Shown: positions 55,426-63,795, counted from the first letter of the stretch. The stretch: DNA of 64,000 bases from Nonomuraea dietziae (GCF_014195505.1 NZ_JACIBV010000001.1:7874001-7938000); one strand, 5' to 3'. The notes: a model not told the origin generated them from the letters alone. Translations and numbers: made by a program.

Positions 55426-56630
55426 GGCTCTCCTGTGGGAAGGCGGATGCCGAGCAGGAGCGTGTCGTCGGCGTGCAGGATGACGCTGTGCAGGTCGGCC
55501 ACGATCGCCGCGATCAGCTCGGGCAGCGGGAGATGGGCGTGACGCTGCGCCGAGCTCATCAGCAGCCGCTCGCCCTCGTCGAGGTCGCGCCGGCTCTCGG
55601 TCAGCCCGTCGGTGTAGAGGAGCAGCAGGTCGCCGGGGGCGAGCCGGTCATGGAGGACGGCGTCGCTGCCGGGGAAGGGGAAGCCGACGCCGCTGCCCCA
55701 GGCCTCCAGGTAGCGGGCCGTGCCGTCGGCGCGCACCAGCAGCGGAAAGGGGTGGCCGCCGTTGGCCAGCCGCAACTCCCCTGTGCGGGTGTCGAGGCGG
55801 GCCAGCTGGAGGGTGGCCATCAGCCCGCGGAAGGTGGGCACGAGCGTGTCGGCCGTGCGCGCCACGATCGACTCCAGCGGGTGGCGCTCCAGAACCAGCG
55901 TCCGTACGGCATGCGTGACGTTGAGCGCGCTGCGGGTGCTCTCCACGCCGTGGCCGATGGCATCCACCACCGTGATCTGCAGCGTGCCGTCGGGCAGGGT
56001 GAACCAGTCGTAGAGATCGCCGCCCGTGGGCGCGTCGTCGCCCGCGGGGACGTAGTGCACCGCCAGCTCGACCCCCTCCACGAGCGGGGGCGGCGGGCGC
56101 AGCGCGGCCTCCAGCTCGCGGAAGATCAGGTTGTGCGCGAGGCGGAGCCGTTCGTCGCGCTCCTCCAGCTCCACGTACAGGGCGACGAGGCCGCGATCGG
56201 TCTCGGCGAGCTCGCTCCTCATCTCGTCCTGCTGGGTGCTCAGCGCGTCGACCCTGGAGAGAGCGAGCGCGAGCTCCTCCTCCACGGCCTCCTCGACGAC
56301 GACGGTGTCGGAGGGGTCGTCGAGCGGGAGTGGCGAAGGCAGCCCGATGCGCCACACGACGCCGGCCTCCCGCCCTGGCTCGCACGGCAGGGGCAGCGTG
56401 GCGCCGGGCCAAGGGGCGGACAGCTCGACGGCGAGGAAGCGGAGGTGGGCGCCGCCGTACTCGATGCCGGCGCGAACGTTCAGGGGCCGCCCCGCGGCCA
56501 GTCGCGGGCGGGCGACCTCGACGGCCGAGAGCACCAGGCGGGCACGGGTCTCCACCGGCAGGCCGTACCTGCAGGCGAGCCGCCGCAGGTCGCGGCGGAG
56601 GATGGCCAGGGACGTGACAGTGGTGATCAC
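55407..56630 (-). CDS. SpoIIE/PP2C-type protein phosphatase
   Basis: 407 residues. The N-terminal region (1-170) contains an ATPase-remnant-like or sensor segment and a coiled coil (EELALALSRVDALSTQQDEMRSEL). The phosphatase domain (185-400) has the metal ligands in PTGGDLYDWF, VVDAIGHGVEST, and LLLLYTDGLTESR, with HADDTLLLGIRL at the end; all acidic ligands are present, so it should be active. GTG 56630 overlaps the RsbT-like gene stop by 4 nt. The likely substrate is a phosphorylated STAS antagonist such as the one at 54468. Confidence 0.9.
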   Translation of the reverse strand: MITTVTSLAILRRDLRRLACRYGLPVETRARLVLSAVEVARPRLAAGRPLNVRAGIEYGGAHLRFLAVELSAPWPGATLPLPCEPGREAGVVWRIGLPSPLPLDDPSDTVVVEEAVEEELALALSRVDALSTQQDEMRSELAETDRGLVALYVELEERDERLRLAHNLIFRELEAALRPPPPLVEGVELAVHYVPAGDDAPTGGDLYDWFTLPDGTLQITVVDAIGHGVESTRSALNVTHAVRTLVLERHPLESIVARTADTLVPTFRGLMATLQLARLDTRTGELRLANGGHPFPLLVRADGTARYLEAWGSGVGFPFPGSDAVLHDRLAPGDLLLLYTDGLTESRRDLDEGERLLMSSAQRHAHLPLPELIAAIVADLHSVILHADDTLLLGIRLPTGEPHAADG

Positions 56631-57034
56631 GCCTGGATCCAGCGGACCACCGTGGCGGTGCTGCCCTCGCCGGGGACGGCGGTGAATTCGAAGTCGTCCA
56701 CGAGCCTGCGGACGCCGCCCAGTTCGTGACCCGGGCCCGGCTCGTCACTCATGAGGGCGTCGGCGGCCGAGGTTCCCTGGCCCGCGACGCTGATGCGCAG
56801 CCCTTTGCCGCCAGGCCTGCGGACCTCCTGGATGGTGACGGTTCCGCCGCCGTCGTGGATGTAGGCGTTGCGCGCCAGTTCGGTCGCGGCGGTGACGATC
56901 CTGGTCTGGTCGCTGAGAGGGAAGCCGCTGGCCATGGAGGCCGATCGAACGGCGTGCCGTGCGGCCATCAGGTCCTCTTCACCGCTCACGGCAATGGTCA
57001 CCGACCCTCGCAGCTCTGGTGCGCCCGCTGTCAT
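56627..57034 (-). CDS. RsbT/RsbW-like HATPase (anti-sigma/switch kinase)
   Basis: 135 residues, a minimal GHKL ATPase: SGEEDLMAARHAVRSASMASGF, N-box ATELARNAYIHDGGG, and a GHELGGVRRLVDDFEF G-box-like end. The arrangement RsbT-like ATPase followed by a PP2C phosphatase fits a stressosome or partner-switching operon. ATG 57034 is chosen because family homology begins near there; the longer frame from 57148 would cross the palindrome at 57078-57093. Translationally coupled to the phosphatase at 55407-56630. Confidence 0.87.
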   Translation of the reverse strand: MTAGAPELRGSVTIAVSGEEDLMAARHAVRSASMASGFPLSDQTRIVTAATELARNAYIHDGGGTVTIQEVRRPGGKGLRISVAGQGTSAADALMSDEPGPGHELGGVRRLVDDFEFTAVPGEGSTATVVRWIQA

Positions 57035-57077
57035 GCGCGCCCCCCTCGCGCTGTGGCCGTCGAGACCGTGCGCAAAT

Positions 57078-57093
57078 GTTGTCGTGCGACAAC
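57078..57093. promoter_or_regulatory. Perfect 16-bp palindromic operator candidate
   Basis: GTTGTCG (57078-57084), TG, CGACAAC (57087-57093): a perfect 7-bp dyad 44-59 nt upstream of the RsbT-like start. The size and symmetry suit a MarR dimer, and a MarR gene ends 106 bp further upstream on the same strand. The assignment to that protein is inference. Confidence 0.5.
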
Positions 57094-57198
57094 TATAGGC
57101 CTGGATCATCGTCCGAGGCCACCGATCCGGCCGCATCGACTCGAACAAACGCCTCTGACCTGCGACGGTGTCCCGATTATTGTCCTATGGCAAGGTTT

Positions 57199-57678
57199 TC
57201 AGGCGGTGCGGGCAACGGAGTCGGAGGTCCCCTCACGGCCGGCGGCTGCCTGGAAGGCCGTCAGCCCGGTCGTCAGCGCGGCGCGGTGGGCGGGGGACAT
57301 CGTGGCGAGGATGGCCGCCAGCTCGCGTTCGCGCTGCTCGCGCAGCCTCTCGAGGAAGATCCTGCCGTGCTCGGTGAGGTGGAGCTCCACCTCGCGGCGG
57401 CGTTCGGGATTGACCCTGCGCTGCAGGAAGCCGACGGCCTGCAGCCGGTCGCACAGGCGGCTCACCGAGGGAGGCGAGGAGTCGAGCACCTCGGCCAGCG
57501 ACCGCTGGTTGATGCCCTGGGTGCCCTCGACGGCGAGCAGGACCCGCAGCTGGGAGGGCGAGATCGGGCCGGTCGACAGGTCGCGGCCGAAGCCCCACAG
57601 CACCTCGAGCAGCTCGACGACCCCGGAGGCGCACAGGGCGGCCTCGGACGGCGAGGGTGAGGCGGGGCGGAGGTCCAC
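57199..57678 (-). CDS. MarR family transcriptional regulator
   Basis: 159 residues. Winged-helix domain: LRVLLAVEGTQGINQRSLAEVLDSSPPSVSRLCDRLQAVGFLQRR, with the wing PERRREVELHLTEHG, about residues 42-115. It starts at GTG 57678 and is divergent from the phosphatase at 57801. The GAGCTG-TTGT-CAGCTC dyad (57703-57718) in the gap is a candidate autoregulatory site. It is clearly related to the MarR protein at 63280-63795, which is also next to a SpoIIE-type phosphatase, suggesting duplication of a regulator/phosphatase pair. Confidence 0.9.
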   Translation of the reverse strand: MDLRPASPSPSEAALCASGVVELLEVLWGFGRDLSTGPISPSQLRVLLAVEGTQGINQRSLAEVLDSSPPSVSRLCDRLQAVGFLQRRVNPERRREVELHLTEHGRIFLERLREQRERELAAILATMSPAHRAALTTGLTAFQAAAGREGTSDSVARTA

Positions 57679-57702
57679 GCCTCCACTGTGCCATCTCGGC
57701 GG

Positions 57703-57718
57703 AGCTGTTGTCAGCTCG
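57703..57718. promoter_or_regulatory. Inverted repeat in MarR/phosphatase intergenic region
   Basis: GAGCTG (57703-57708), TTGT, CAGCTC (57713-57718), perfect 6-bp arms, 25-40 nt upstream of the MarR start. It is a plausible MarR operator for the divergent pair, but short dyads of this kind also occur by chance in GC-rich DNA. Confidence 0.35.
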
Positions 57719-57800
57719 GGATCGTTCCGACGCCAGGTGTCCGTATTCTCTTGTCGGGAGCGCGCAGCGGTGCGTCCTCGCAGATGAAGGACGTGACTAG

Positions 57801-58961
57801 GTGTCAGAAGGACTGTTGGCGGTGGAGCGCTCCCTGAGGGAGGCGGCTCCGCACGCCGTGGTCGAGGCGGTACGGGCCTCGCTCATGGAGCACTACGCGG
57901 TGGCATCGGTGGAGCTGCTCATGGCCGACTACGGGCTCAGCGTGCTGCAACCGGTGCTGGCCGTGCCGTACACCGCGGTGCCCGTCGGGGTGCACACCGG
58001 CACTGCGGGACGGGCCTTCGGCGCGCAGGAGGCGGTCTCCGAATCCGTAGGAAGCGGGCTGACGTGCGTGTACCTGCCCGTGAGCGTGCGCGGCGACCGG
58101 CTCGGCGTGCTGACCGTGACCTTCCCCGACGAGCGCTGCACGCCTCAGGTGGTGGAGGAGCTGACCGAGGTCGCGACCGTGCTGGGCCGCGAGCTGGTGG
58201 TCGCCGAGCGCGACACCGACGTCTACCTCCAGGCCCGCCGTACCGAGCGGCTCACCCTGGCCGCCGAGATGCAGTGGCAGCTGCTGCCCGGCCGCTCCTG
58301 CAGCCGTCCCGAATTCGACCTCGGCGCGCAGCTGGAGCCCGCCTACGCGATCTACGGTGACAACTTCGACTGGTGCACCGGCGCGAACTCGCTGACGCTG
58401 GCCCTGACCAACGGCATGGGCGAAGGCATCGACGCCGCGCTGCTCACCAACCTGACGGTCAACGCGCTGCGCAACGCCCGCAGGGCGGGGATCTCGCTGC
58501 CCGACCAGGCCGCTCTCGCCGACCAGGCGATCTACTCCCAGCACAAGGGGCGGCTCCACGTCGAGACCGTGCTGCTGAACGTCGACCTCGACACCGGGCG
58601 CGGCCAGGTCATCGACGCGGGCTCGCCGCGGCTGCTGCGGATGCGCGGCAAGCACATCGAGAGCATCGACTTCGAACAGCAGCTCCCGCTGGGCATGTTC
58701 GACCAGACCGAGTACTTCACCGAGGAGATCACGCTCCTGCCGGGCGATCGTCTGATCTTCGTCAGCGACGGCGTGCACGCCGTACTCGCTCCCGACGGCG
58801 AGATCTACGGCCGGCAGGCGCTCCACAGGGCGATCAACGCCACCCGGATGCTTCCCGCGGCGGAGGTGCCGCCCGCGATCCTGCGGGAGATCTCCGAATG
58901 GAGCCGCACCACCATCGAGGACGACGCACTGGTCATGTGCCTCGACTGGCGGGGCCGCTGA
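57801..58961 (+). CDS. GAF-like plus SpoIIE/PP2C-type phosphatase with altered metal site
   Basis: 386 residues. An N-terminal sensor region (about 1-130, GAF-like; TGTAGRAFGAQEAV, VYLPVSVRGDRLGVLTV) is followed by a PP2C/SpoIIE domain (150-385). The usual GGDFYDW is YGDNFDWC, and the usual GDVSGHG is LTNGMGEGIDAA, so one metal-ligand Asp appears to be Asn. VSDGVHAV and DDALVMCLDW close the domain. It may be a regulated or weakly active phosphatase; I recall this variant as recurrent in actinomycetes, which argues against decay. GTG 57801, divergent from MarR. Confidence 0.85.
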   Translation: MSEGLLAVERSLREAAPHAVVEAVRASLMEHYAVASVELLMADYGLSVLQPVLAVPYTAVPVGVHTGTAGRAFGAQEAVSESVGSGLTCVYLPVSVRGDRLGVLTVTFPDERCTPQVVEELTEVATVLGRELVVAERDTDVYLQARRTERLTLAAEMQWQLLPGRSCSRPEFDLGAQLEPAYAIYGDNFDWCTGANSLTLALTNGMGEGIDAALLTNLTVNALRNARRAGISLPDQAALADQAIYSQHKGRLHVETVLLNVDLDTGRGQVIDAGSPRLLRMRGKHIESIDFEQQLPLGMFDQTEYFTEEITLLPGDRLIFVSDGVHAVLAPDGEIYGRQALHRAINATRMLPAAEVPPAILREISEWSRTTIEDDALVMCLDWRGR

Positions 58962-59026
58962 TCGCGGGCGGATGTCCGCTTTGACCCGCGCGTGTCGCTT
59001 GGGGTGCTCGGGGTAGGGCAGGCGCC

Positions 59027-60022
59027 GTGGGCGATGTGGTGCATGAGACGGACAAGGCCGACGGCGGCGGGCTTCTTGCCGCCGGACGGCTCGGCAAGGC
59101 GGTGGTGGCCTCGAGTGAGCTGCTCAAGGACCTTTCGCAGCTGCGGGTGATCGACGACGACGATGACGACCCCGTCCTGGTCGATCGGATCGGCAACGCC
59201 GTCGACACCTGGCGGGAGCACTACCCCTACGACACCCGCATGGATCGCGACGAGTACGCGCGGATCAAGCGGCAGCTGCAGATCGAGCTGGTGAAGCTGC
59301 AGTACTGGATCAAGGACAACGGCGTCAGGCTGGTGATCCTGTTCGAGGGGCGCGACGCCGCGGGCAAGGGCGGCACGATCAAGCGCTTCCAGGAGCATCT
59401 CAACCCGCGCGGCGCCTCCGTGGTCGCGCTGGACAAGCCGGGCTCGCGCGAGAGCGCCCAGTGGTACTTCCAGCGCTATATCGCCCACCTGCCCGCGCAG
59501 GGAGAGATGGTCTTCTTCGACCGCTCCTGGTACAACCGCGCAGGCGTCGAAAGGGTGATGGGCTTCTGCACCGCCGCCGAGTATCTGCAGTTCCTGCGGC
59601 AGGCGCCGATGCTGGAGCAGATGCTCGTCGAGGACGGCATCCATCTGATCAAGTTCTGGTTCTCGGTCTCCCGCGGCGAACAGCTGACCCGCTTCATCAT
59701 CCGCGGCATCGACCCGGTCAGGCGCTGGAAGCTGTCGCCCATGGACCTGGCCTCCCGCCAGAAGTGGGACGAGTACACCGAGGCCAAGGAGGACATGTTC
59801 CTCCACACCGACACCGACCACGCCCCGTGGGTGGTCATCAAGAGCAACGACAAGAAGCGCGCGCGCATCGAAGCGATCCGCCACGTTCTGAGCCGCTTCG
59901 ACTATGACGGCAAGAACCACGAGGTGGTCGGCGTGCCGGACCCGCTCATCATCCGCACGGCCGCCGACGTCCTGGAGGAGGACCGCAGCAGCCCGGACTC
60001 CCGTGATGAAGAAAATCTATAG
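59027..60022 (+). CDS. ppk2: Polyphosphate kinase 2 family protein
   Basis: 331 residues. Walker A is LFEGRDAAGKGGTIKRF (about residues 105-121), Walker B is MVFFDRSWYNRAGVERVMGF (about residues 161-180), and the lid region is LSPMDLASRQKWDEYTEAKEDMF; WVVIKSNDKKRARIEAIRHVL is the conserved C-terminal block. This is a single-domain PPK2 of class I type, which uses polyphosphate to phosphorylate nucleoside diphosphates. An Asp-rich patch (DDDDDD, about 43-48) sits in the N-terminal extension. The start could be GTG 59027 or a slightly later codon. A cytosolic stress/energy enzyme, in keeping with the surrounding stress genes. Confidence 0.93.
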   Translation: MGDVVHETDKADGGGLLAAGRLGKAVVASSELLKDLSQLRVIDDDDDDPVLVDRIGNAVDTWREHYPYDTRMDRDEYARIKRQLQIELVKLQYWIKDNGVRLVILFEGRDAAGKGGTIKRFQEHLNPRGASVVALDKPGSRESAQWYFQRYIAHLPAQGEMVFFDRSWYNRAGVERVMGFCTAAEYLQFLRQAPMLEQMLVEDGIHLIKFWFSVSRGEQLTRFIIRGIDPVRRWKLSPMDLASRQKWDEYTEAKEDMFLHTDTDHAPWVVIKSNDKKRARIEAIRHVLSRFDYDGKNHEVVGVPDPLIIRTAADVLEEDRSSPDSRDEENL

Positions 60023-60423
60023 TGGCTGAAGTAGACATTGGCTCGTCGTCGCGATAGTGTTTTTCCATCGCAAGGAACGGATCCACGAGGGCAGGCACGA
60101 CACAGCAGGACGACGAGGCCTGCCGGACGAGCGTGGATACGCCGCGCCGGACGTGCAAGGGGCAAGGCAGTGGTAAGGGCCCCCGACGCGTGGACGCGGC
60201 GCCGTCGTACGGATCGAAGAGAAGAACAGAAGGGAGAGTTGAACGCCATCGGGATCGCCCGTCGCAGGCGAAGTCAGGCCGCACGGGTACCGGAGTTCCA
60301 CAGTAAGGACGGTGGTCTACGGTCACACATTCGCGATCCCCGCATCACGCCCGCGCTCCGCGCGGATGATGCGGAAGAAGAAAACTCGGCCAACTGGCCG
60401 ACAGATGGTGTTGAACCTCAATC

Positions 60424-60450
60424 GGGCCCCGGCGCATGGCGCCGGGGCCC
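60424..60450. terminator. Perfect 12-bp hairpin in the PPK2-MerR gap
   Basis: GGGCCCCGGCGC (60424-60435), loop ATG, GCGCCGGGGCCC (60439-60450). This very stable stem ends 23 nt before the MerR start. The 450-bp gap 60023-60473 otherwise holds nothing I can call. It could terminate PPK2 read-through, or fold in the MerR leader and block ribosome access; there is no T-run to support a simple terminator. Confidence 0.5.
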
Positions 60451-60473
60451 CCGTCGGCGTGTGGGAAGGTTTT

Positions 60474-60830
60474 ATGGATCAAGCGGTCATGGCATCGGGC
60501 GCCAGGTCCGACGACAGGTTCGATGACGAGGACTACCCCGCCTACAGCATGGGAACGGCCGCCGAGATGGTGGGTGTCACCCCTGCTTTCCTGCGTGCGC
60601 TGGGCGCCGCCAAACTGATCGAGCCGCGACGTTCCGAAGGCGGCCATCGTCGCTACTCGCGCTACCAGCTGCGCCTGGCGGCCAGGGCGCGCGAGCTGGT
60701 CGACCAGGGCACCGGCCTGGAGGCCGCGTGCCGCATCATCATTCTTGAGGACCAGCTGGCCGAGGCGTTGCGCATCAACGCCGAACTGCGCCGGTCCAGA
60801 GCGCTTCACGGCGACCGGCAGGGTCGCTGA
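60474..60830 (+). CDS. MerR-like HTH transcriptional regulator
   Basis: 118 residues. The HTH is AYSMGTAAEMVGVTPAFLRALGAAKLIEPRRSEGGHRRYSRYQL (about residues 22-65), a MerR-type helix-turn-helix plus wing (GGHRRY), followed by a helical dimerisation region (GTGLEAACRIIILEDQLAEALRINAEL). ATG 60474 is supported by GGAAGG 5 nt upstream; an extended frame from 60312 would translate across the strong hairpin and has low-complexity sequence. No sensor domain is visible. The target is unknown. Confidence 0.82.
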   Translation: MDQAVMASGARSDDRFDDEDYPAYSMGTAAEMVGVTPAFLRALGAAKLIEPRRSEGGHRRYSRYQLRLAARARELVDQGTGLEAACRIIILEDQLAEALRINAELRRSRALHGDRQGR

Positions 60831-60947
60831 ACGGCTCACGCGCGTCGACCAGGCTGACGATCCCTGCCGGCCGCGGGATCGTCGCGGGTCACGACGTGCG
60901 CGGCCCCGGCAGGGGCGTGGCGAGGGAAACCCGCGACGCCCCAGGCC

Positions 60948-61772
60948 CTACGGGCGGGCGCGGAAGGCGTGCGCGTGCTCTGCCACCCACGAACGGAACG
61001 TGCGCGCCGCGACGCCGGTGACCTGCTCGACCGTGGCGGTGACCCGCGCGGGGCCGGTGGTCGCCCCGGCCTGGGCGCGCAGGACGTCGTCCACAATTTC
61101 TGGCGGCCAGCCACGATCCAGCATCTGCCGCCTGGCCTCCTGCGGAGCGGCCTCCTCCCATCGCACCGGGCGGCCGATCACCTCGCCGATGACGCGGGCC
61201 TGCTCGGACTGGGTCAGCGAGTGCGGCCCCGTCAGCTCGTGGACGGCGCCGGCGTGCCCGTCCCGCGTCAGCGCCCGCGCCGCGACGGCGGCGATGTCCC
61301 GCTCGTGCACAGGGGACACGGCGGCCCGGCCGTACGGCTCCCGCACCGCGTCCCCTCCGCGGATCTGCTCTGCCCAGCGCAGGGCGTTGGCCGCGAAGGC
61401 GTGCGGGCGCAGGAACGTCCACGCCATGCCTGAGCGTTCGATCAACTGCTCGGCCTGGCGTTCGTTGTCGCGCACCGCCGCGGACGACAGGTAGACCACC
61501 CTGCCGACGTGCCCGGCCACCTCGGCCAGCACCTGCTCCAGACCCTCCGCCGAGGCGAAGGGCCACAGCAGGAACAGCCCGTCAGCGCCCTCGGCGGCGG
61601 CGCGAACGGAGCCGGGCACGGTCAGATCGCCGCGCACGATCTCCGCGGCCGGGGGAAGGTCGGCGGGCCCCCGCGCCAGCGCGCGCACCCGCGTCCCCGC
61701 CTCCAGCAGGTGCGCCACCACCTCCCTGCCGACCGTGCCCGTCGCCCCCGTGACCAGAATGCGCTGTCCCAT
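60948..61772 (-). CDS. NmrA-like NAD(P)-binding oxidoreductase
   Basis: 274 residues. The dinucleotide motif is ILVTGATGTVGREVV (GxxGxxG, about residues 4-18), with VVYLSSAAVRDNERQAEQLIERSGMAWTFLRP typical of the atypical SDR (NmrA/HSCARG) family. The classic YxxxK is absent, as usual in this group; it may be a redox sensor or quinone/nitrogen-stress reductase. ATG 61772 has GAGAGAGG upstream. Its promoter region (61798-61851) shares an aligned block with the DUF6069/AraC promoter at 5319-5377, so control by that AraC protein is predicted. Confidence 0.88.
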   Translation of the reverse strand: MGQRILVTGATGTVGREVVAHLLEAGTRVRALARGPADLPPAAEIVRGDLTVPGSVRAAAEGADGLFLLWPFASAEGLEQVLAEVAGHVGRVVYLSSAAVRDNERQAEQLIERSGMAWTFLRPHAFAANALRWAEQIRGGDAVREPYGRAAVSPVHERDIAAVAARALTRDGHAGAVHELTGPHSLTQSEQARVIGEVIGRPVRWEEAAPQEARRQMLDRGWPPEIVDDVLRAQAGATTGPARVTATVEQVTGVAARTFRSWVAEHAHAFRARP

Positions 61773-61797
61773 GGAAGATCCTCTCTCCTTGGCGTCA

Positions 61798-61851
61798 ACA
61801 GTAGGAGGGGCCAAGAAGATGACCAATGCGCTGAAATCCGCCATTCATACG
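61798..61851 (-). promoter_or_regulatory. Predicted AraC-controlled promoter, twin of 5319-5377
   Basis: Read on the minus strand: CGTATGAAT at the upstream end, GCATT 13 nt later, -35-like TTGGTC, 17-nt spacer, -10-like TACTGT (61803 down to 61798), then the NmrA-like start 26 nt on. The conserved words and all spacings match the block at 5319-5377, including CATCTTC after the -35 and CCTCC just before the -10. Two independent copies with identical spacing are unlikely by chance. Confidence 0.6.
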
Positions 61852-61991
61852 CGGTCGTCTCGTGTCGATTCTTCACGTGCGCGCCTGCGGCGGGGGCCGT
61901 GATCAGCGCCAGAGCTCGGTGGTCCGTGTTCCGGGGTGACCGCGGCCGGCCGTTCTGAGGCGCCTCGGATCGTCGGCAAGGCAGACCGCCG

Positions 61992-62727
61992 TCACGTCAG
62001 GGGATGCTCCAGCCACACGTTGGCCTCGACGTACACGCCGAGGTTCTGCTCGGGGGAGGCCAGCACGGGGGCGATGCCGCCCTCGACCGCGTTGGGGCCA
62101 GGCTTGAGGGCCGAGCCCGTCCACTCGTGCCACTGGTCGAGCGTTCCCGTGATCGTCATGGCGAACGGCGCCACCTTGACGAAGCGGGCGCCGAGCCGTT
62201 CGTGCGCGCGCAGCCACGGGTCCTCGGACAGGCCGTCCTCACGCCGCCTGGAGAGGTACTCCTCCATGGACAGCATGGGGTGGCGGGTCTTGCCCGTCGG
62301 GCGGTGGGACCACCAGCCTGTCCAGGCCGCTGGCCCTGGCCTGTTCGCGCAGCCCGTTCAGCGCGACGGCCGCGATGCCCGCACCCCTGCGGTCCGCGGC
62401 GACCTGGACGTCCAGCGCGCTCAGCGCGGTCGGCGCCCTGCCGTCGAGAGCGTCCTCCACCGCCCAGATGATGGCGCCGTCCCAGCCGTGGTCGGGCAGG
62501 TGCTCACGCTCGGGCGTCGGGAACGCCAGCGGCACGCTGACCGCCCTCGCCACGGGGACGTCACCGTCGAGCACCACCAGGAAGAACTCGGGCCAGCGCT
62601 CGGCCAGGCGCCTGGCCCTGGTCAGGATCGCCACGGGGTCGTGCTGCATGAACTCGCTGCCGATGTCGCCGAGGCGCAGCGCGGGCTCGAGAAGGTCCGG
62701 CCGGGCCGAGAGGTTCTGGATGTGCAT
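61992..62727 (-). pseudogene. GNAT-type acetyltransferase, frameshifted
   Basis: The N-terminal part (62727 to about 62320) has the acetyl-CoA motif DVQVAADRRGAGIAAVALNGL and LDRLVVP. The C-terminal part in another frame resumes as RPTGKTRHPMLSMEEYLSRR and continues to WLEHPLT at 61992. Joined, they give about 244 residues matching a GNAT family that usually has a VRPTxK-H-P(M)xxMxxY junction. The shift lies near 62310-62325 and is either one extra base or two missing bases. Both halves look well conserved, so a sequence error or recent mutation is more likely than old decay. Substrate unknown. Confidence 0.7.
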
Positions 62728-62867
62728 GGGCTCCCGCCTTCCTCATGGGCAACGATCAGGGCGGAACCCTAGCGCGTCGTCCAGGGGGAAAGGCCGACGG
62801 CGGGGCGAGCGGGGCCACGGGATATCGGATCGCGGACGCCGGAGCCGAAGTGGTGGAATGCGGCGCT

Positions 62868-63305
62868 GTGACCGCGCTGAGCAACCTCGTCCGTCCCGAC
62901 GTCTACCCCGGCTCCTCCCTGTTCGGCCCCGCGTGGCGGGTGGGCCTGGACATGGGGCCGAACCCGCTGTGGCTGCTGGAGGACCTGTCGGCGGACCTCG
63001 GACTGAAGCCGGGCATGCGGGTGCTCGACCTCGGCTCGGGCATGGGGGCGACCTCGGTGTTCCTGGCCCGTGAGTTCGGCGTGGAGGTCGTGGCGGCCGA
63101 CCTGTGGATCGTTCCTCTCCTTCGCCCTGGTGACCGCCCGGAAGTAGCCGGGCCGCCCGGAAGTAGCCGGGGCCGCTCGGAAGTACCCGGGGGCGGCTCG
63201 GAAGGAGCCAGAGGGCCGCCCGGAAGCGGCCGGGGCCGCCTGGAAGGAGCCGGAGGGCCGCCCGCGCGCAGGGGAACCGTCAGGCGAGGAACCGTCCGGC
63301 GATGA
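62868..63305 (+). pseudogene. Truncated SAM-dependent methyltransferase
   Basis: The N-terminus (LSNLVRPDVYPGSSLFGPAW; PNPLWLLEDLSADLGLKPG) and motif I (MRVLDLGSGMGATSVFLARE, then VEVVAADLWI) are a clear class I methyltransferase. The sequence then leaves the family abruptly at about 63107 and becomes a low-complexity Gly/Pro/Arg/Glu tail encoded by short repeats. Roughly two thirds of a normal 250-270-residue enzyme is missing, including the substrate-binding part. The start is uncertain (GTG 62868, with GTG 62850/62853 as options). It is probably inactive, cut by a deletion or by repeat expansion. Confidence 0.7.
63132..63258. repeat. Imperfect 19-22-bp GC-rich tandem repeats
   Basis: About six units related to CCGCCCGGAAGTAGCCGGG. 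The first two are nearly identical; later ones vary at AGTAG/AGGAG/AGCGG and end GGGG or GAGGG. Each unit contains CCCGG...CCGGG arms and could form a small hairpin. The repeats follow directly on the break point of the truncated methyltransferase and end just before the MarR stop at 63280. Confidence 0.75.
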
Positions 63306-63795
63306 TGGTCCAGTTGTCGTCGGAGCGGTCGCTCGTCTGCGCGGTGACCCGGTCCGCGGCCGCGGTGAACGCCCGTAGACCGCGCAGCAGGGCCTTGCGG
63401 GCCTCGGGCGGCATCTCGTCCACGACCCTGGCGAGGTCGTCGCGGCGCCGGGCGCGCAACTCCTCCAGCAGGGCCTTTCCCGACGGGGTGAGGCCGATGG
63501 TCAGCTCGCGCCGGTCGTCGGGGGAGACCGAGCGGCGCACCCATCCCGTGGCCTCCAGCCGGTCGCACAGGCGGCTGGTGGAGGAGGGCAGCGCGCCCAG
63601 GGCCTCACCGAGCCTGGCCAGGTTGACCTCCTGGTGGCGTTCGATGGTCAGGAGCGCCTGCATCTGGATGGAGGAGACCTTGGTGGCCGCGGTCTGTCGG
63701 GAGGAGGCCCAGACAGCGACCAGAGCGGCGGCGGCGTTCTCGACGGCGGCGCCGGTCGCGGGATCGAGGTGACCGAGCTCACGATGGTCGTTCAT
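63280..63795 (-). CDS. MarR family transcriptional regulator
   Basis: 171 residues. Winged helix: IQMQALLTIERHQEVNLARLGEALGALPSSTSRLCDRLEATGWVRR, with the wing SPDDRRELTIGLTPSG, about residues 43-110. It resembles the MarR at 57199-57678 (shared P-S-x-S-R-L-C-D-R-L core). It lies 36 bp downstream of, and on the same strand as, the partial phosphatase at the window end, so the two are probably one transcript. The effector is unknown. Confidence 0.9.
   Translation of the reverse strand: MNDHRELGHLDPATGAAVENAAAALVAVWASSRQTAATKVSSIQMQALLTIERHQEVNLARLGEALGALPSSTSRLCDRLEATGWVRRSVSPDDRRELTIGLTPSGKALLEELRARRRDDLARVVDEMPPEARKALLRGLRAFTAAADRVTAQTSDRSDDNWTIIAGRFLA

Noticed and set aside
63132..63258. 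CRISPR array
   Set aside because: Units are contiguous, degenerate and about 20 bp, without unique spacers or cas genes; they are simple tandem repeats.
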